From Portibacter marinus (GTDB taxonomy: Bacteria; Bacteroidota; Bacteroidia; Chitinophagales; Saprospiraceae): 64,000 nucleotides of DNA. The stretch spans positions 124,001-188,000 of the forward strand of contig NZ_JAJNKB010000001.1 of NCBI RefSeq assembly GCF_021533195.1. Direction: 5' to 3'. Of the stretch, positions 54,427 to 62,692 are shown piece after piece; the stretch's first letter is position 1; each line of letters opens with the position of its first letter. Both the position numbers and the translations under genes were made by a program. The notes below the pieces were generated by a model. That model had not been told where the DNA came from. It worked only from the letters and a program-made list of their open reading frames with translations, and did no database searches.

Positions 54427-55653
54427 TTGGAAACCTATTCTTTATTTCAGCTCAATGAATATATTAAAAGGGTCATTGCCCTTAATTTTCAGGATTCTGT
54501 TTGGATCAATGCTGAAATATCCCAAGTCAAGCTTTCGAGAGGTAATTATTACCTTGATCTCATTCAAAAGGAGGAAAATTCAGAAGCCGTAAAGGCACAA
54601 GCGTCCGCAATCATTTGGTTTCGAAAGGTCAATTTCCTGGAAAAAAAATTCAAATCCCTGTTTACCAGTATCATAGATACCGGAAATGAGATAAGGGTCA
54701 AAGTTACTGTTCAATTCAGTGAACGCTACGGATTTAGTTTGGTTGTGGAGGATCTCGATCCCAGTTTCACATTGGGAAGAGCTGAAATGCTCAAACAAGA
54801 AATTCTGAACCGACTGAAAGCTGAAAACTTGGTTTTCAAAAACAGTGCATTGAAACTTCCCATTGTATTGCAACGTATCGCTGTTATTTCTTCTGAAACT
54901 GCAGCAGGCTACCAGGATTTCCTCCGTCACCTTCAAGCCAACTCTTACGGCTACGACTATCAATTGGACCTATATCAGGCCGCCATGCAAGGGCAAGCTG
55001 TAGAGAAAGAGATTTTAACGGCAATGGATGCCATTGAAAAGCGCGATTATGACTGTGTGGTTATTATAAGAGGCGGAGGTGCAAAGTTAGATCTTTCTGC
55101 ATTTGATAATTATGCGATCGGCAAAAGAATTGCCCAGGCTAAATTTCCGGTCATTACAGGTATAGGACATGATATAGATTCATCTATTGCAGATGCAGTC
55201 AGTCATACCGATCTTAAAACACCCACCGCTGTTGCCGATTTTCTTATCGAATGGAACCTACATTTTGAGTCAAAAATATTAGACTACGGTCATCAATTAC
55301 AAATGACCTACCGAGAAGTAATGCAGCGAAATCTGAATCGTCTGGAAATGATGCAGGAGCAATTCAAGAATACTTTTGATCGGATCAGGCAGAAAGAGCT
55401 CCAATCCTTGAATGAAAAATGGATGACGATACGCCACAACATTGACCTAAAACTCCGAAAACAAAAGGATTACGTGGAGTCGATGTCCAGGCAAGTTAAA
55501 ATTTTGTCGCCTCAGCAAACTCTAAAAAGAGGATTTAGCATCATGAGACAAAACGGAAAGGTCGTGAAATCGATCTCACAGATCAATGCTCAGGAAGTGA
55601 TCGAAAGTGAACTTCTGGACGGTAAAATAAAAAGTAAAATTACAGACCTATGA
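54427..55653 (+). CDS. xseA: Exodeoxyribonuclease VII large subunit
   Basis: Catalytic subunit of ExoVII, which degrades single-stranded DNA. The OB-fold DNA-binding domain covers about 1-100 (SLFQLNEYIKRVI, WINAEISQVKLSRGNYYLDLIQ). The nuclease domain covers about 110-310, with ISSETAAGYQDF, VVIIRGGGAKLDLSAFD, TGIGHDIDSSIADAV and THTDL-like (SHTDLKTPTAVADFL). A long coiled-coil region precedes the C-terminal RGFSIMRQNGKVV. The start codon is TTG at 54427, one base after sucC; no ATG lies close enough to keep the OB fold whole. xseB overlaps its end by 4 bases. Confidence 0.95.
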   Translation: METYSLFQLNEYIKRVIALNFQDSVWINAEISQVKLSRGNYYLDLIQKEENSEAVKAQASAIIWFRKVNFLEKKFKSLFTSIIDTGNEIRVKVTVQFSERYGFSLVVEDLDPSFTLGRAEMLKQEILNRLKAENLVFKNSALKLPIVLQRIAVISSETAAGYQDFLRHLQANSYGYDYQLDLYQAAMQGQAVEKEILTAMDAIEKRDYDCVVIIRGGGAKLDLSAFDNYAIGKRIAQAKFPVITGIGHDIDSSIADAVSHTDLKTPTAVADFLIEWNLHFESKILDYGHQLQMTYREVMQRNLNRLEMMQEQFKNTFDRIRQKELQSLNEKWMTIRHNIDLKLRKQKDYVESMSRQVKILSPQQTLKRGFSIMRQNGKVVKSISQINAQEVIESELLDGKIKSKITDL

Positions 55654-55832
55654 CTTATAAAGAAGCAGTCCTGGAATTGGATCAAATTATGGCTGACGTC
55701 AATACAGACACGACCGATATAGATCAACTTGCCACAAAATTAAAGCGAGCGACGGAGTTAATTGAATTTTGCAAGGAAAAGCTTCGGAATACCGAGACGC
55801 AGATCCAAGGTATTTTTCAGGACAACGACTAA
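55650..55832 (+). CDS. xseB: Exodeoxyribonuclease VII small subunit
   Basis: The 60-residue small subunit of ExoVII: a short helical hairpin with MTYKEAVLELDQIMADV at the start and the heptad-like LKRATELIEFCKEKLRNTE. Its start overlaps the end of xseA by 4 bases (ATGA), which ensures coupled translation of the two subunits. Its stop codon overlaps the stop of the convergent PAP2 gene. Confidence 0.92.
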   Translation: MTYKEAVLELDQIMADVNTDTTDIDQLATKLKRATELIEFCKEKLRNTETQIQGIFQDND

Positions 55833-56485
55833 GTGTTCATTTTGACTTTTCTGGAACTCAGGAAGGATTGATCTAATGTAGGAAGCCTCCATCTTTCCAT
55901 CAGGAAGTAGACTACGTAGGAAATAAAAACGCCAAGAATAGAGCCAAATAAAACATCTTCCAGGAAATGATGACCGAGATAAATTCTCGAAATTCCTACC
56001 AGTATGGCCACCAGCAAAAATATTACGGACAAAAACGGATTACGCAGGTAGAGACTTAGCAGACTCATCAATGCAAACCCAGCCATGGTGTGACCCGAAG
56101 GAAAACTCGTTAGACCTACATACGGTTCTATGCCTTCGATCCGCGCGTAAGTTTCTTCCAAACCCAGGTTTTGATAATATTTAAAAGGTCTTTCGAATGC
56201 AAATAACCGCTTCAATACTCCTGCGACTATCGTTACACCTATTCCTGTAAAGGCAATGGCCAACGAACATCGATAACGGATAAATAGGAAGATTAATGCA
56301 AAAATGGTGTAAACCAATTCTTCAGCAAAGCGGGTAGTGATGATGAAAAATAAATTCAGTTCCCCGGAATGAAATTGACTGAAAAAAGTAAGTACCTCTC
56401 CTTTGCTAAAAAACAATCTCAAGATCAAAGCACTCGTCCATATGATGAGGAACAACCAAAGAAATAATTTATTTACACCTTTCAT
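55829..56485 (-). CDS. PAP2-family phosphatase, membrane-bound
   Basis: Membrane phosphatase of 218 residues with about five hydrophobic segments. The three PAP2 motifs are present: KRLFAFERPF (motif 1, K-x6-RP), SFPSGHTMAGF (motif 2, PSGH) and SRIYLGHHFLEDVL (motif 3, SR-x5-H-x3-D). Such enzymes act on undecaprenyl diphosphate, phosphatidylglycerol phosphate or lipid A. The start at 56485 overlaps the LptF/LptG gene stop by 4 bases (ATGA); an upstream frame extension to 56524 is only an overlap. The coupling with an LPS exporter subunit suggests an envelope-lipid substrate, as an inference. Confidence 0.9.
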   Translation of the reverse strand: MKGVNKLFLWLFLIIWTSALILRLFFSKGEVLTFFSQFHSGELNLFFIITTRFAEELVYTIFALIFLFIRYRCSLAIAFTGIGVTIVAGVLKRLFAFERPFKYYQNLGLEETYARIEGIEPYVGLTSFPSGHTMAGFALMSLLSLYLRNPFLSVIFLLVAILVGISRIYLGHHFLEDVLFGSILGVFISYVVYFLMERWRLPTLDQSFLSSRKVKMNT

Positions 56486-58173
56486 TTGTCCTTTTTCAAC
56501 CTCGCTATCAAATTTGTAAACCAATTGAAATTAAAGCCTCCGATGTCACCCAGAGCGAGATAACTTAAGATAACGCTTACTGGGAACAGCGCTATACAAG
56601 GCAACCAGGCAGCCATAATGGCACTGATGGATTCGCCTTTATTTAACTTTTCACCCATGATCATAAGTACGATAAACAGCATGAAAAAGGAAATCGCAAT
56701 CAGCAATGGATAGCCATATCCCCCTTTCCTGACGATGCTGCCTAAAGGAGCGCCGATAAACATAAATATAATGCATATCGTTGCCCAGCTGTACATCTGA
56801 TGTAGTCTTAAGACGTAGCGTCTTTTATTGGTATTTTTAATTCGGTTTTCATTGCTGCTGGCCTTGATGCGTTCATTGACAGTTTGGGCTAGGTTTAAGG
56901 CCCGAAACACCAGTGCTGAAGTGGTATTGGAAGGAATGATCTGTGCTATGGTCGAAACTGAATCAAGCGGAATCGTATCTACAAATGGAGATTCCTGCAG
57001 CACTATTTCCCGATAACGCTTAGGCGGTTTTTTGACAATGATGTCTTTTTCCAGCTTCCTTTCGCGTACCACGGTTCCGACTTGTTTTAACTTTTCATTC
57101 AACTTGTCCAATTGACGAGTGGTATCCTGATCATCCGCTGATGATGTGTCTCCAAGATACTGCATTCCTTTATCCATTTCATACCCGCCTTCCAGTCGGG
57201 CTAACCTTTCCAATGCAGTTTCCGTTTTCTCCTCATTAGCGATCACTTCCTTATATTCAGAGCTGTCAATTTCTATCAACTCCAATGCTCCAAAATCGTG
57301 TTTCCCCCTAATGTCAATTTTGACCAATTCATTGTCAATCGAGTCGATTCCATCTATTAATTGCAAAGTATTATACAGGTCGTACTTCCTTCTTGCCAAA
57401 CCGGAGGTTTTCTCGGAAAATTCAAACTCGCTCATGTCGAAAATCTTTTTCCATGTCTCAAATTCTCCTCTAAGGAAGGTGGAAGGATTGCTTTTATTTC
57501 GCTGATTGCTTTCGATCATCTCACGGTATTGCTTCACATTCTCCAATTCCATGACGAAATACTTACCATTATTGATGGTATACATCTTACCCTTTTCGGC
57601 TGTAGTCAAATTAAGCGCGCTGCGATCGGTGTTATCGTAGATCATAACGTCCCTTATTCCGATGTCATCGGGATCCTTTTTATCTACCCGAATGCTAAAG
57701 CCGCGAAAATCATCATTGAAGATGCCTTCTTCAATGGTCATGGAGGGCTTTTGCTTGCGCACATTTTCGAAAGCCTGAAAAAACTTGAGGTTGGACTTTG
57801 GCTTCAGATAGTTGGAGGCCAGAAGGGAAAAAGCAAATGTAAATATGGCCAATATAATGCCCGGTCTCATGACACGGAGCAAAGAAACACCAGCTGACTT
57901 AAAACTTGAAATCTCATACTTCTCAGCCATGTTTCCGTATACCATAACTGAAGAGATCAGCACGGTAATGGGCACGGCTAAAGGAATAATGGTCACGGCA
58001 TAGTAAAATACCATTTCCACTAAAAACCAAAAAGACAAACCCTTCCCTACCAACTCGTCCACATACTTCCAAAGAAATTGCATTACCAGAACGAATTCAG
58101 CGACGAAGAAGGAAAAAACATATGGCCCAATGAAGCTCTTGAGGACCAATCTGTCTAACGTTTTAAGTAGCAT
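56482..58173 (-). CDS. LptF/LptG-type permease (YjgP/YjgQ family)
   Basis: Inner-membrane subunit of the LPS export complex LptB2FG, 563 residues. Three N-terminal hydrophobic segments (VFSFFVAEFVLVMQFLW, VEMVFYYAVTIIPLAVP, FAFSLLASNYL region) and three C-terminal ones (about 455-535) frame a long periplasmic part. LptF/G proteins usually have 350-400 residues. Here the periplasmic region is extended by about 150 residues (roughly 290-430), with acidic and Gln/Asp-rich stretches (GDTSSADDQDTTRQLDKL) and KPPKRYREIV. It is not clear whether it plays the LptF or the LptG role. Confidence 0.9.
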   Translation of the reverse strand: MLLKTLDRLVLKSFIGPYVFSFFVAEFVLVMQFLWKYVDELVGKGLSFWFLVEMVFYYAVTIIPLAVPITVLISSVMVYGNMAEKYEISSFKSAGVSLLRVMRPGIILAIFTFAFSLLASNYLKPKSNLKFFQAFENVRKQKPSMTIEEGIFNDDFRGFSIRVDKKDPDDIGIRDVMIYDNTDRSALNLTTAEKGKMYTINNGKYFVMELENVKQYREMIESNQRNKSNPSTFLRGEFETWKKIFDMSEFEFSEKTSGLARRKYDLYNTLQLIDGIDSIDNELVKIDIRGKHDFGALELIEIDSSEYKEVIANEEKTETALERLARLEGGYEMDKGMQYLGDTSSADDQDTTRQLDKLNEKLKQVGTVVRERKLEKDIIVKKPPKRYREIVLQESPFVDTIPLDSVSTIAQIIPSNTTSALVFRALNLAQTVNERIKASSNENRIKNTNKRRYVLRLHQMYSWATICIIFMFIGAPLGSIVRKGGYGYPLLIAISFFMLFIVLMIMGEKLNKGESISAIMAAWLPCIALFPVSVILSYLALGDIGGFNFNWFTNLIARLKKDK

Positions 58174-58247
58174 AATACTATCTATATCGTTTTACCGAAT
58201 ACCATTAGCGCACAAAGAAGATAATTTTTAATAAAATTAACGTGAAT

Positions 58248-58275
58248 TGTAACATTTATTTGTTCTTCTCGTCTG
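58248..58275 (+). promoter_or_regulatory. Putative ECF sigma promoter of the 58.3-61.2 kb operon
   Basis: TGTAAC (58248-58253), a 16-base spacer, then CGTCTG (58270-58275), 21 bases before the sigma gene. Both boxes and the spacer fit the general ECF pattern (AAC-type -35, CGTC-type -10). It suggests that the sigma factor controls its own operon. There is no TAnnTTTG element here. Confidence 0.6.
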
Positions 58276-58296
58276 TATTATGAACCCAATTTTGAA

Positions 58297-58797
58297 ATGC
58301 AACTCAAAGAATTTGAAGAGATGGTTTTACCGTTTAAAAACAAAATGTACCGATTAGCACTCCGAATAGTAGGAAGTGTGCATGAAGCTGAAGATGTGGT
58401 CCAGGAAGTGATGATCAAAGTGTGGAAGAAGAGAGATCAATTGGAAAATGTGAGAAATGTGGAAGCATGGTGTATGACATTGACCAGAAATGAAGCGATC
58501 GACGCCACCCGATCCAAGCACAGAAGGACCGTGGGCATCGAAACACAGTATGACATGCATGATGAAAGTGTTAGCGCACAAAAGCAGTTAGAGACCAATG
58601 AAACGGTCAATAGGATTAAGCGATACATCGATGCGCTTCCGGAAAATTACAGAACAGTAGTCCATCTTCGGGATATTGAAGAAATGAGCTACGATGAAAT
58701 TGCTGAAGTTTCCGGCTTTACTAAAGATCAGGTCAAGGTATACCTGCATCGTGGAAGAAAAAAATTAAGAGAACAGATTCTAAATTTTAGAAAATGA
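58297..58797 (+). CDS. ECF-type RNA polymerase sigma factor
   Basis: Extracytoplasmic-function sigma factor of 166 residues. Region 2 covers about 10-75 (YRLALRIVGSVHEAEDVVQEVMIKVWKK, EAWCMTLTRNEAIDATRSK) and region 4 about 105-160 (LPENYRTVVHLRDIEEMSYDEI with the helix-turn-helix SGFTKDQVKVYLHRGRKKL). It is first in an operon and overlaps the next gene by 4 bases (ATGA), the usual place for a cognate anti-sigma factor. The promoter upstream matches ECF style, which fits autoregulation. Confidence 0.93.
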   Translation: MQLKEFEEMVLPFKNKMYRLALRIVGSVHEAEDVVQEVMIKVWKKRDQLENVRNVEAWCMTLTRNEAIDATRSKHRRTVGIETQYDMHDESVSAQKQLETNETVNRIKRYIDALPENYRTVVHLRDIEEMSYDEIAEVSGFTKDQVKVYLHRGRKKLREQILNFRK

Positions 58798-59588
58798 ATA
58801 TTAGTAAATTATTAGAACGATACTTCGAAGGTGAAACAAGCCTGGAGGAAGAAAGAAGTCTAAAAGCTTACTTCGCCTGTGATGAGGTTGCTGAAGAGCA
58901 TCAGATATACAAGGATCTGTTCAGCTTTTACGCTGAAGAGGCACAGATTGAATGCCATTCTGAAGATTCTATAGACTTACTCCTTGAAAAGTATTTTGAT
59001 GGAGAGACAGAATTGTCGGAAGAGCAGCGGTTGAGAGACTACTTTAGTAGCAATGAAGTAAAAGAAGCACATGAAATCTATGAAGACCTTTTTGTGTTCT
59101 TCGCAGACGAAGCAGAGATCGTATATCAGGGAGAAGATTCCATTGACCTATTGTTAGAAAAGTATTTTGCCGGTGAAAGCAGCATAGCAGAAGAACAAAG
59201 GCTGAAGGCTTATTTTAACAGTGAAGAAGTCCTTGAAGATCACCGTCAGTATAGTGATTTGTTTGGTTACTTTTCTACGGCTCAGACTGAAGTATTGGAA
59301 AAAAATATTGATCTGAGCAGGGGAAGAACACTACACATTGTGCGAAGAACGATGGTGGGAATTGCAGCAACGCTTACGATTTTGCTAGGATCACTCTATG
59401 TCATGAATCTGAATCAGCAAGGTGATTTGGACAACATGGAAATGACCGCTATGGAAGAGCAGGAAGCAGAAGAAGCATTGGAAACAACCATGGAAGCTCT
59501 GGCCTATTTAGGCGTGCACTTTAATAAAGGAACCGAGTCTTTAGAGCAAATCAAGAAACTTAAAAAGACTGAAATTTTTAAAAATTAG
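58794..59588 (+). CDS. Putative membrane anti-sigma factor with a triplicated N-terminal domain
   Basis: Protein of 264 residues. The cytoplasmic part consists of three copies of one unit with an exact 57-residue period: the YF(E/D/A)GE core starts at Tyr10, Tyr67 and Tyr124. Each copy shows LLE-x-YF-x-GE, EE(Q/E)R-x-L(K/R)-x-YF, and later H-x-x-Y-x-DLF. One hydrophobic segment (about 186-206) is followed by an acidic, Met- and Glu-rich C-terminus. The LLExYFxGETSLEEE unit resembles the N-terminal segment of Bacteroidota anti-sigma-type membrane proteins, normally present once. No zinc-binding HCC motif is seen. Position right after the ECF gene (4-base overlap) supports the anti-sigma call. 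Confidence 0.75.
   Translation: MNISKLLERYFEGETSLEEERSLKAYFACDEVAEEHQIYKDLFSFYAEEAQIECHSEDSIDLLLEKYFDGETELSEEQRLRDYFSSNEVKEAHEIYEDLFVFFADEAEIVYQGEDSIDLLLEKYFAGESSIAEEQRLKAYFNSEEVLEDHRQYSDLFGYFSTAQTEVLEKNIDLSRGRTLHIVRRTMVGIAATLTILLGSLYVMNLNQQGDLDNMEMTAMEEQEAEEALETTMEALAYLGVHFNKGTESLEQIKKLKKTEIFKN
58809..59288 (+). repeat. Three tandem 171-bp units inside the anti-sigma gene
   Basis: Units begin at about 58809, 58980 and 59151, in phase with the 57-residue protein repeat; the third is shortened at its end. Copies 2 and 3 are more alike than either is to copy 1 (for example GEDSIDLLLEKYF versus SEDSIDLLLEKYF before them), which suggests stepwise duplication. Confidence 0.8.
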
Positions 59589-59623
59589 CAATAACATTCA
59601 ATAACAATATCAATTACATTAAA

Positions 59624-60142
59624 ATGAAGAAGTTAAGTATTATTTTGACAATGATGGTCTTCGCTGTCGCCTCGTCATTCGGGCAAGCAGACGCCATAGA
59701 GAAGTACTTTAATAAGTACATGGATGACGAGAATTTCACAGTCGTATATGTGAGCCCGAAAATGTTCGAATACGTAGCAAAGATCGCTCCTGAGGACATG
59801 GACAAGGATACCAGAGATGTTATCAAGGATCTCAAAGGCCTCAGAATCCTGACAACAGAGTACAACACTGCCGCTTTTTATAAAGAAGCAAAGTCATTGA
59901 TCAACCGAGATGAGTATGAAGTACTGATGACTGTGCGGGATGAAGGAACCAATGTAGAGTTTTTAGTAAAAGACCAGGGAGGTGACATCATTAATGAACT
60001 GCTCTTGTTGGTCGGTGGCGACGAATTCGTCATGATGAGTTTTGTAGGCAAAATAGACCTCAATAAAATTTCAAAACTTGCTAATTCTATCGATATTGAT
60101 GGAATGGAGCACCTGGATAAAATCAAAGAAGACAAAAACTAA
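59624..60142 (+). CDS. DUF4252 protein, copy 1
   Basis: Exported protein of 172 residues with signal peptide MKKLSIILTMMVFAVASSFG. The DUF4252 domain is recognisable: AIEKYFNKYMDDENFTVVYVSPKMFEYV at the start of the mature part, LRILTTEYNTAAFYKEA, LMTVRDEGTNVEFLVKD and LLLVGGDEFVMMSFVGKIDL. The fold is probably alpha/beta and periplasmic; the function of DUF4252 is unknown. It lies 35 bases after the anti-sigma gene in the same operon. Confidence 0.88.
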   Translation: MKKLSIILTMMVFAVASSFGQADAIEKYFNKYMDDENFTVVYVSPKMFEYVAKIAPEDMDKDTRDVIKDLKGLRILTTEYNTAAFYKEAKSLINRDEYEVLMTVRDEGTNVEFLVKDQGGDIINELLLLVGGDEFVMMSFVGKIDLNKISKLANSIDIDGMEHLDKIKEDKN

Positions 60143-60146
60143 AAAG

Positions 60147-60671
60147 ATGAAAAACCTCTATATTCTACTGGCATTCTGCTTTATAGCTGCCAGCACTCAT
60201 GCCCAAACCCGCTCTTTGAACCGATTCATCAACCATCATAAAACCCAGGATCACGCTTTGGCGATCAATGTCCCGGGTTGGATGTTGGATATCGTAGGAA
60301 TGTCTGCCAATTTTATCAGCGAAGATGATGTAGAGGCAAGAGAAATTCTGAAGTTATCCGATAAAATTTCAAGGGTGCGACTAATGATCATCGATGACGG
60401 ACCGGAAGTAACGAAAAAAGACATCAACCAGTTGATCAAAGGACTGCAAGCAGAGCAGTTTGAAGAATTACTAAGCGTCAGAAGTGAGGGAACTCAGGTT
60501 CGCCTGATGGTCCGCGAAAAGAGAAACCAGATCCGCAACATTACCGCTTTCGTAAATGACGGAGGACAAACCGTTCTGATAACACTTTCAGGTCGCTTTC
60601 AACTTGAAGAAATTAAAAATCTAAAAATTTGGGATTACGAGAAGGACGATGAGCCTTTACAAGTTCTGTAA
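60147..60671 (+). CDS. DUF4252 protein, copy 2
   Basis: Exported protein of 174 residues; the ATG at 60147 gives a clear signal peptide (MKNLYILLAFCFIAASTHA). It has the same domain as copy 1: HALAINVPGWMLDIVGMS, VRLMIIDDGPEVT, LLSVRSEGTQVRLMVREKRN and VLITLSGRFQLEEI. It begins 4 bases after the stop codon of copy 1. The two copies share the domain plan but moderate identity, so the duplication is old. A longer frame to 60078 is only overlap with copy 1. Confidence 0.86.
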   Translation: MKNLYILLAFCFIAASTHAQTRSLNRFINHHKTQDHALAINVPGWMLDIVGMSANFISEDDVEAREILKLSDKISRVRLMIIDDGPEVTKKDINQLIKGLQAEQFEELLSVRSEGTQVRLMVREKRNQIRNITAFVNDGGQTVLITLSGRFQLEEIKNLKIWDYEKDDEPLQVL

Positions 60672-60696
60672 TCACTACCTTCTAAAATATATTAAA

Positions 60697-61164
60697 ATGA
60701 CAAAGCTAAATATAATAAGTCTACTATTCCTATGCCCTTTTTTAATGGTCAACAATGACTTTAGCCAATTTCTGGAGGAATTTGTGGAAACCAGAGATTG
60801 CTCCAAACTTTCTTTGAGTGGCAACCTTTTTTCCTGGAGTAATAAGGATGAAGTAAAATCAAAGATTAAGGATTTTCAACTGTTCATATTTGACGAGGAT
60901 GATTACTTAAGCGACAAAGATGTCAGCAAAATCAAGAATGAAATCAGAAAAAACAACATGGAACTTCTAAATATGATCAAGTCGAAAGGGAGTCTCATCG
61001 AAATTTATGTCAATGAGAAAAATGATGTCATCCATGATTTGTTCATGATCGTACAAGGAGAAGATTCCAGCATTTTATTTAATGCCAATGGCAGTATTCG
61101 CTTTGAGGATTTGAAGAATATCAACATTGATTTCGACGGATCGGATGAGTTGAAGAAACTGTAG
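60697..61164 (+). CDS. DUF4252-like protein, copy 3 (shorter)
   Basis: Protein of 155 residues from the ATG at 60697, with a hydrophobic N-terminus that may be a signal peptide (LNIISLLFLCPFLMVNNDFS). The middle and end match the DUF4252 pattern: DFQLFIFDEDDYLSDKDV, LLNMIKSKGSLIEIYVNEKN and FMIVQGEDSSILFNANGSIRF. Its first part is shorter and lacks the YFNKYM-like region. It is acidic and more diverged than copies 1 and 2. It closes the operon and is followed by a terminator at 61190. Confidence 0.72.
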   Translation: MTKLNIISLLFLCPFLMVNNDFSQFLEEFVETRDCSKLSLSGNLFSWSNKDEVKSKIKDFQLFIFDEDDYLSDKDVSKIKNEIRKNNMELLNMIKSKGSLIEIYVNEKNDVIHDLFMIVQGEDSSILFNANGSIRFEDLKNINIDFDGSDELKKL

Positions 61165-61189
61165 ACCACTACTAATCCATATATAAACC

Positions 61190-61230
61190 AAGACCCGATG
61201 TGAATTGCTTCGGGTCTTTTGTTTTATTTA
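61190..61230 (+). terminator. Terminator of the ECF sigma operon
   Basis: Inverted repeat AAGACCCGA (61190-61198) / TCGGGTCTT (61210-61218) followed by TTGTTTTATTT. It lies 25 bases after the last DUF4252-like gene and overlaps the end of the convergent protease gene. Confidence 0.8.
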
Positions 61231-62654
61231 ATGGTGAATATAGCCCCTGACTTTACGATGAAATTGCGATCAGTGTCTATAGGTCCATCGTACTGACAAT
61301 CCGCTTCAATGATGACATCACCATCATAACAGTCGCTTGGCGGGTCCAATTTGTTCCAGTTGGACGGTTCCATCCAATCGATTCCCGGCCCCACAAATCT
61401 ATACTTGATATCATTGACACTAAATACACTGGTTTCTGCATTGGTAAATTGCCCATTGCTCTGAAACAAACCTGCATAGGTAGAATACACTTCATAACTA
61501 CCATTACCCTCTGTGCAACAAAGACCATCGCCATATGCGTCACTGATGATGAAATAATAAGCCACTCCGTCAGGCAGGCAAACCGTCTCAGTGATTTGCT
61601 GGTTCGCCAAAGAGACTGCGTATGGTCCTGCTGAGGCTAATTGTGGTCCGGAAGCACTACCCTCTCGAATTTGCCATGAAATATCCTGAGGATATCTATC
61701 AAACGTAATATCTATGAAAACCTGATTGCATTCTAACGGTGGTTGGCAGCCCATTGAACTTAAAAGAGATGCTCTGAAACCTCCAGGTTCAAACTGATTC
61801 CGCATTCGCATTTTTTGTCCATTGGTAAACAAGTTCATGCAAATGTCATCAGAGTAATCCATGTAATTTTGAACCATATCCACGCTTCCGCATGAAATAT
61901 GTCCTATATCACAACCATAATTGTGATCATCAGAAATGGGCGTGTCGCTAACAAAATCATCATAATTGCAATCACCATCGCCCCAAATATGTCGCAGATT
62001 CAGCCAATGACCAATCTCGTGCGTGGTCGTCCTACCCAGATTAAAATAAGTTTTGAGATCGCCGATGGTTCCGAAGGCCCGTGTATCTGTCACTACCCCA
62101 TCGATGGCCAGGTCTCCTCCAGGAAAAGTAGCGAATCCAAGCAAGCCATCGATGTCACACACCCAAATGTTGAGGTACTCGTCAGCTGGCCAGCCCGTCT
62201 TTCCACCTGTTGAAGTCGATTTCATGTTGGTACCTTTTGCCCACTTTGTTGTATCGGAATAGGTTCTGGTTATTCCACAGGTAGGATCTCCATAAGGATC
62301 CCGTGTAGCCAGGCAAAATTCAAATTCGGTATCGGCGGCTTGCGGCCAGAGGTTATCAGCATCTGCATTGAGTCTTCTGAAATCCTCATTGAGCACCTGC
62401 ATTTGCGAGTATATTTGTTCATCTGAGATATTTTCTGCAGCAGTATTGTAAATGACATGTACCACGGTAGGAATCGTAATGACACCATTGATATTGCTCC
62501 GTTTTACGAACTGATCGCTGGCTGTCTGGTATGCTCTGAAAGCAGGATCTTGTTTTATTTGCTGAAGAAAAAGGTCATGGGAACCGCAGTTTCGTTGAGC
62601 AACTTGTGAAGTGGAAAAGCAGAGCAATATCACCAAAACATGTAGGGCTTTCAT
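61224..62654 (-). CDS. Secreted M43 metalloprotease without a sorting tail
   Basis: Exported zinc protease of 476 residues. A signal peptide (LHVLVILLCFSTSQVAQ) leads into a propeptide-like region (QDPAFRAYQTASDQFVKR), then the M43 domain with HEIGHWLNLRH and the Met-turn NYMDY. A Cys-rich beta domain follows (CLPDGVAYYFIISDAYGDGLCC, about 350-400), which is common after M43 domains. The C-terminus ends with VKSGAIFTIK and has no recognisable T9SS domain, unlike the two M43 proteases at 50-53 kb. It may stay in the periplasm, or may have lost its tail. Confidence 0.88.
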   Translation of the reverse strand: MKALHVLVILLCFSTSQVAQRNCGSHDLFLQQIKQDPAFRAYQTASDQFVKRSNINGVITIPTVVHVIYNTAAENISDEQIYSQMQVLNEDFRRLNADADNLWPQAADTEFEFCLATRDPYGDPTCGITRTYSDTTKWAKGTNMKSTSTGGKTGWPADEYLNIWVCDIDGLLGFATFPGGDLAIDGVVTDTRAFGTIGDLKTYFNLGRTTTHEIGHWLNLRHIWGDGDCNYDDFVSDTPISDDHNYGCDIGHISCGSVDMVQNYMDYSDDICMNLFTNGQKMRMRNQFEPGGFRASLLSSMGCQPPLECNQVFIDITFDRYPQDISWQIREGSASGPQLASAGPYAVSLANQQITETVCLPDGVAYYFIISDAYGDGLCCTEGNGSYEVYSTYAGLFQSNGQFTNAETSVFSVNDIKYRFVGPGIDWMEPSNWNKLDPPSDCYDGDVIIEADCQYDGPIDTDRNFIVKSGAIFTIK

Positions 62655-62692
62655 ATTCTTTTTGCCTACAGATATCGGCTGTGTGGGAAAGG

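Noticed and set aside
58809-59288. Assembly or sequencing artefact as the cause of the tandem units.
   Set aside because: The three units differ clearly in sequence at both DNA and protein level, so they are old real duplications and not a copy error.
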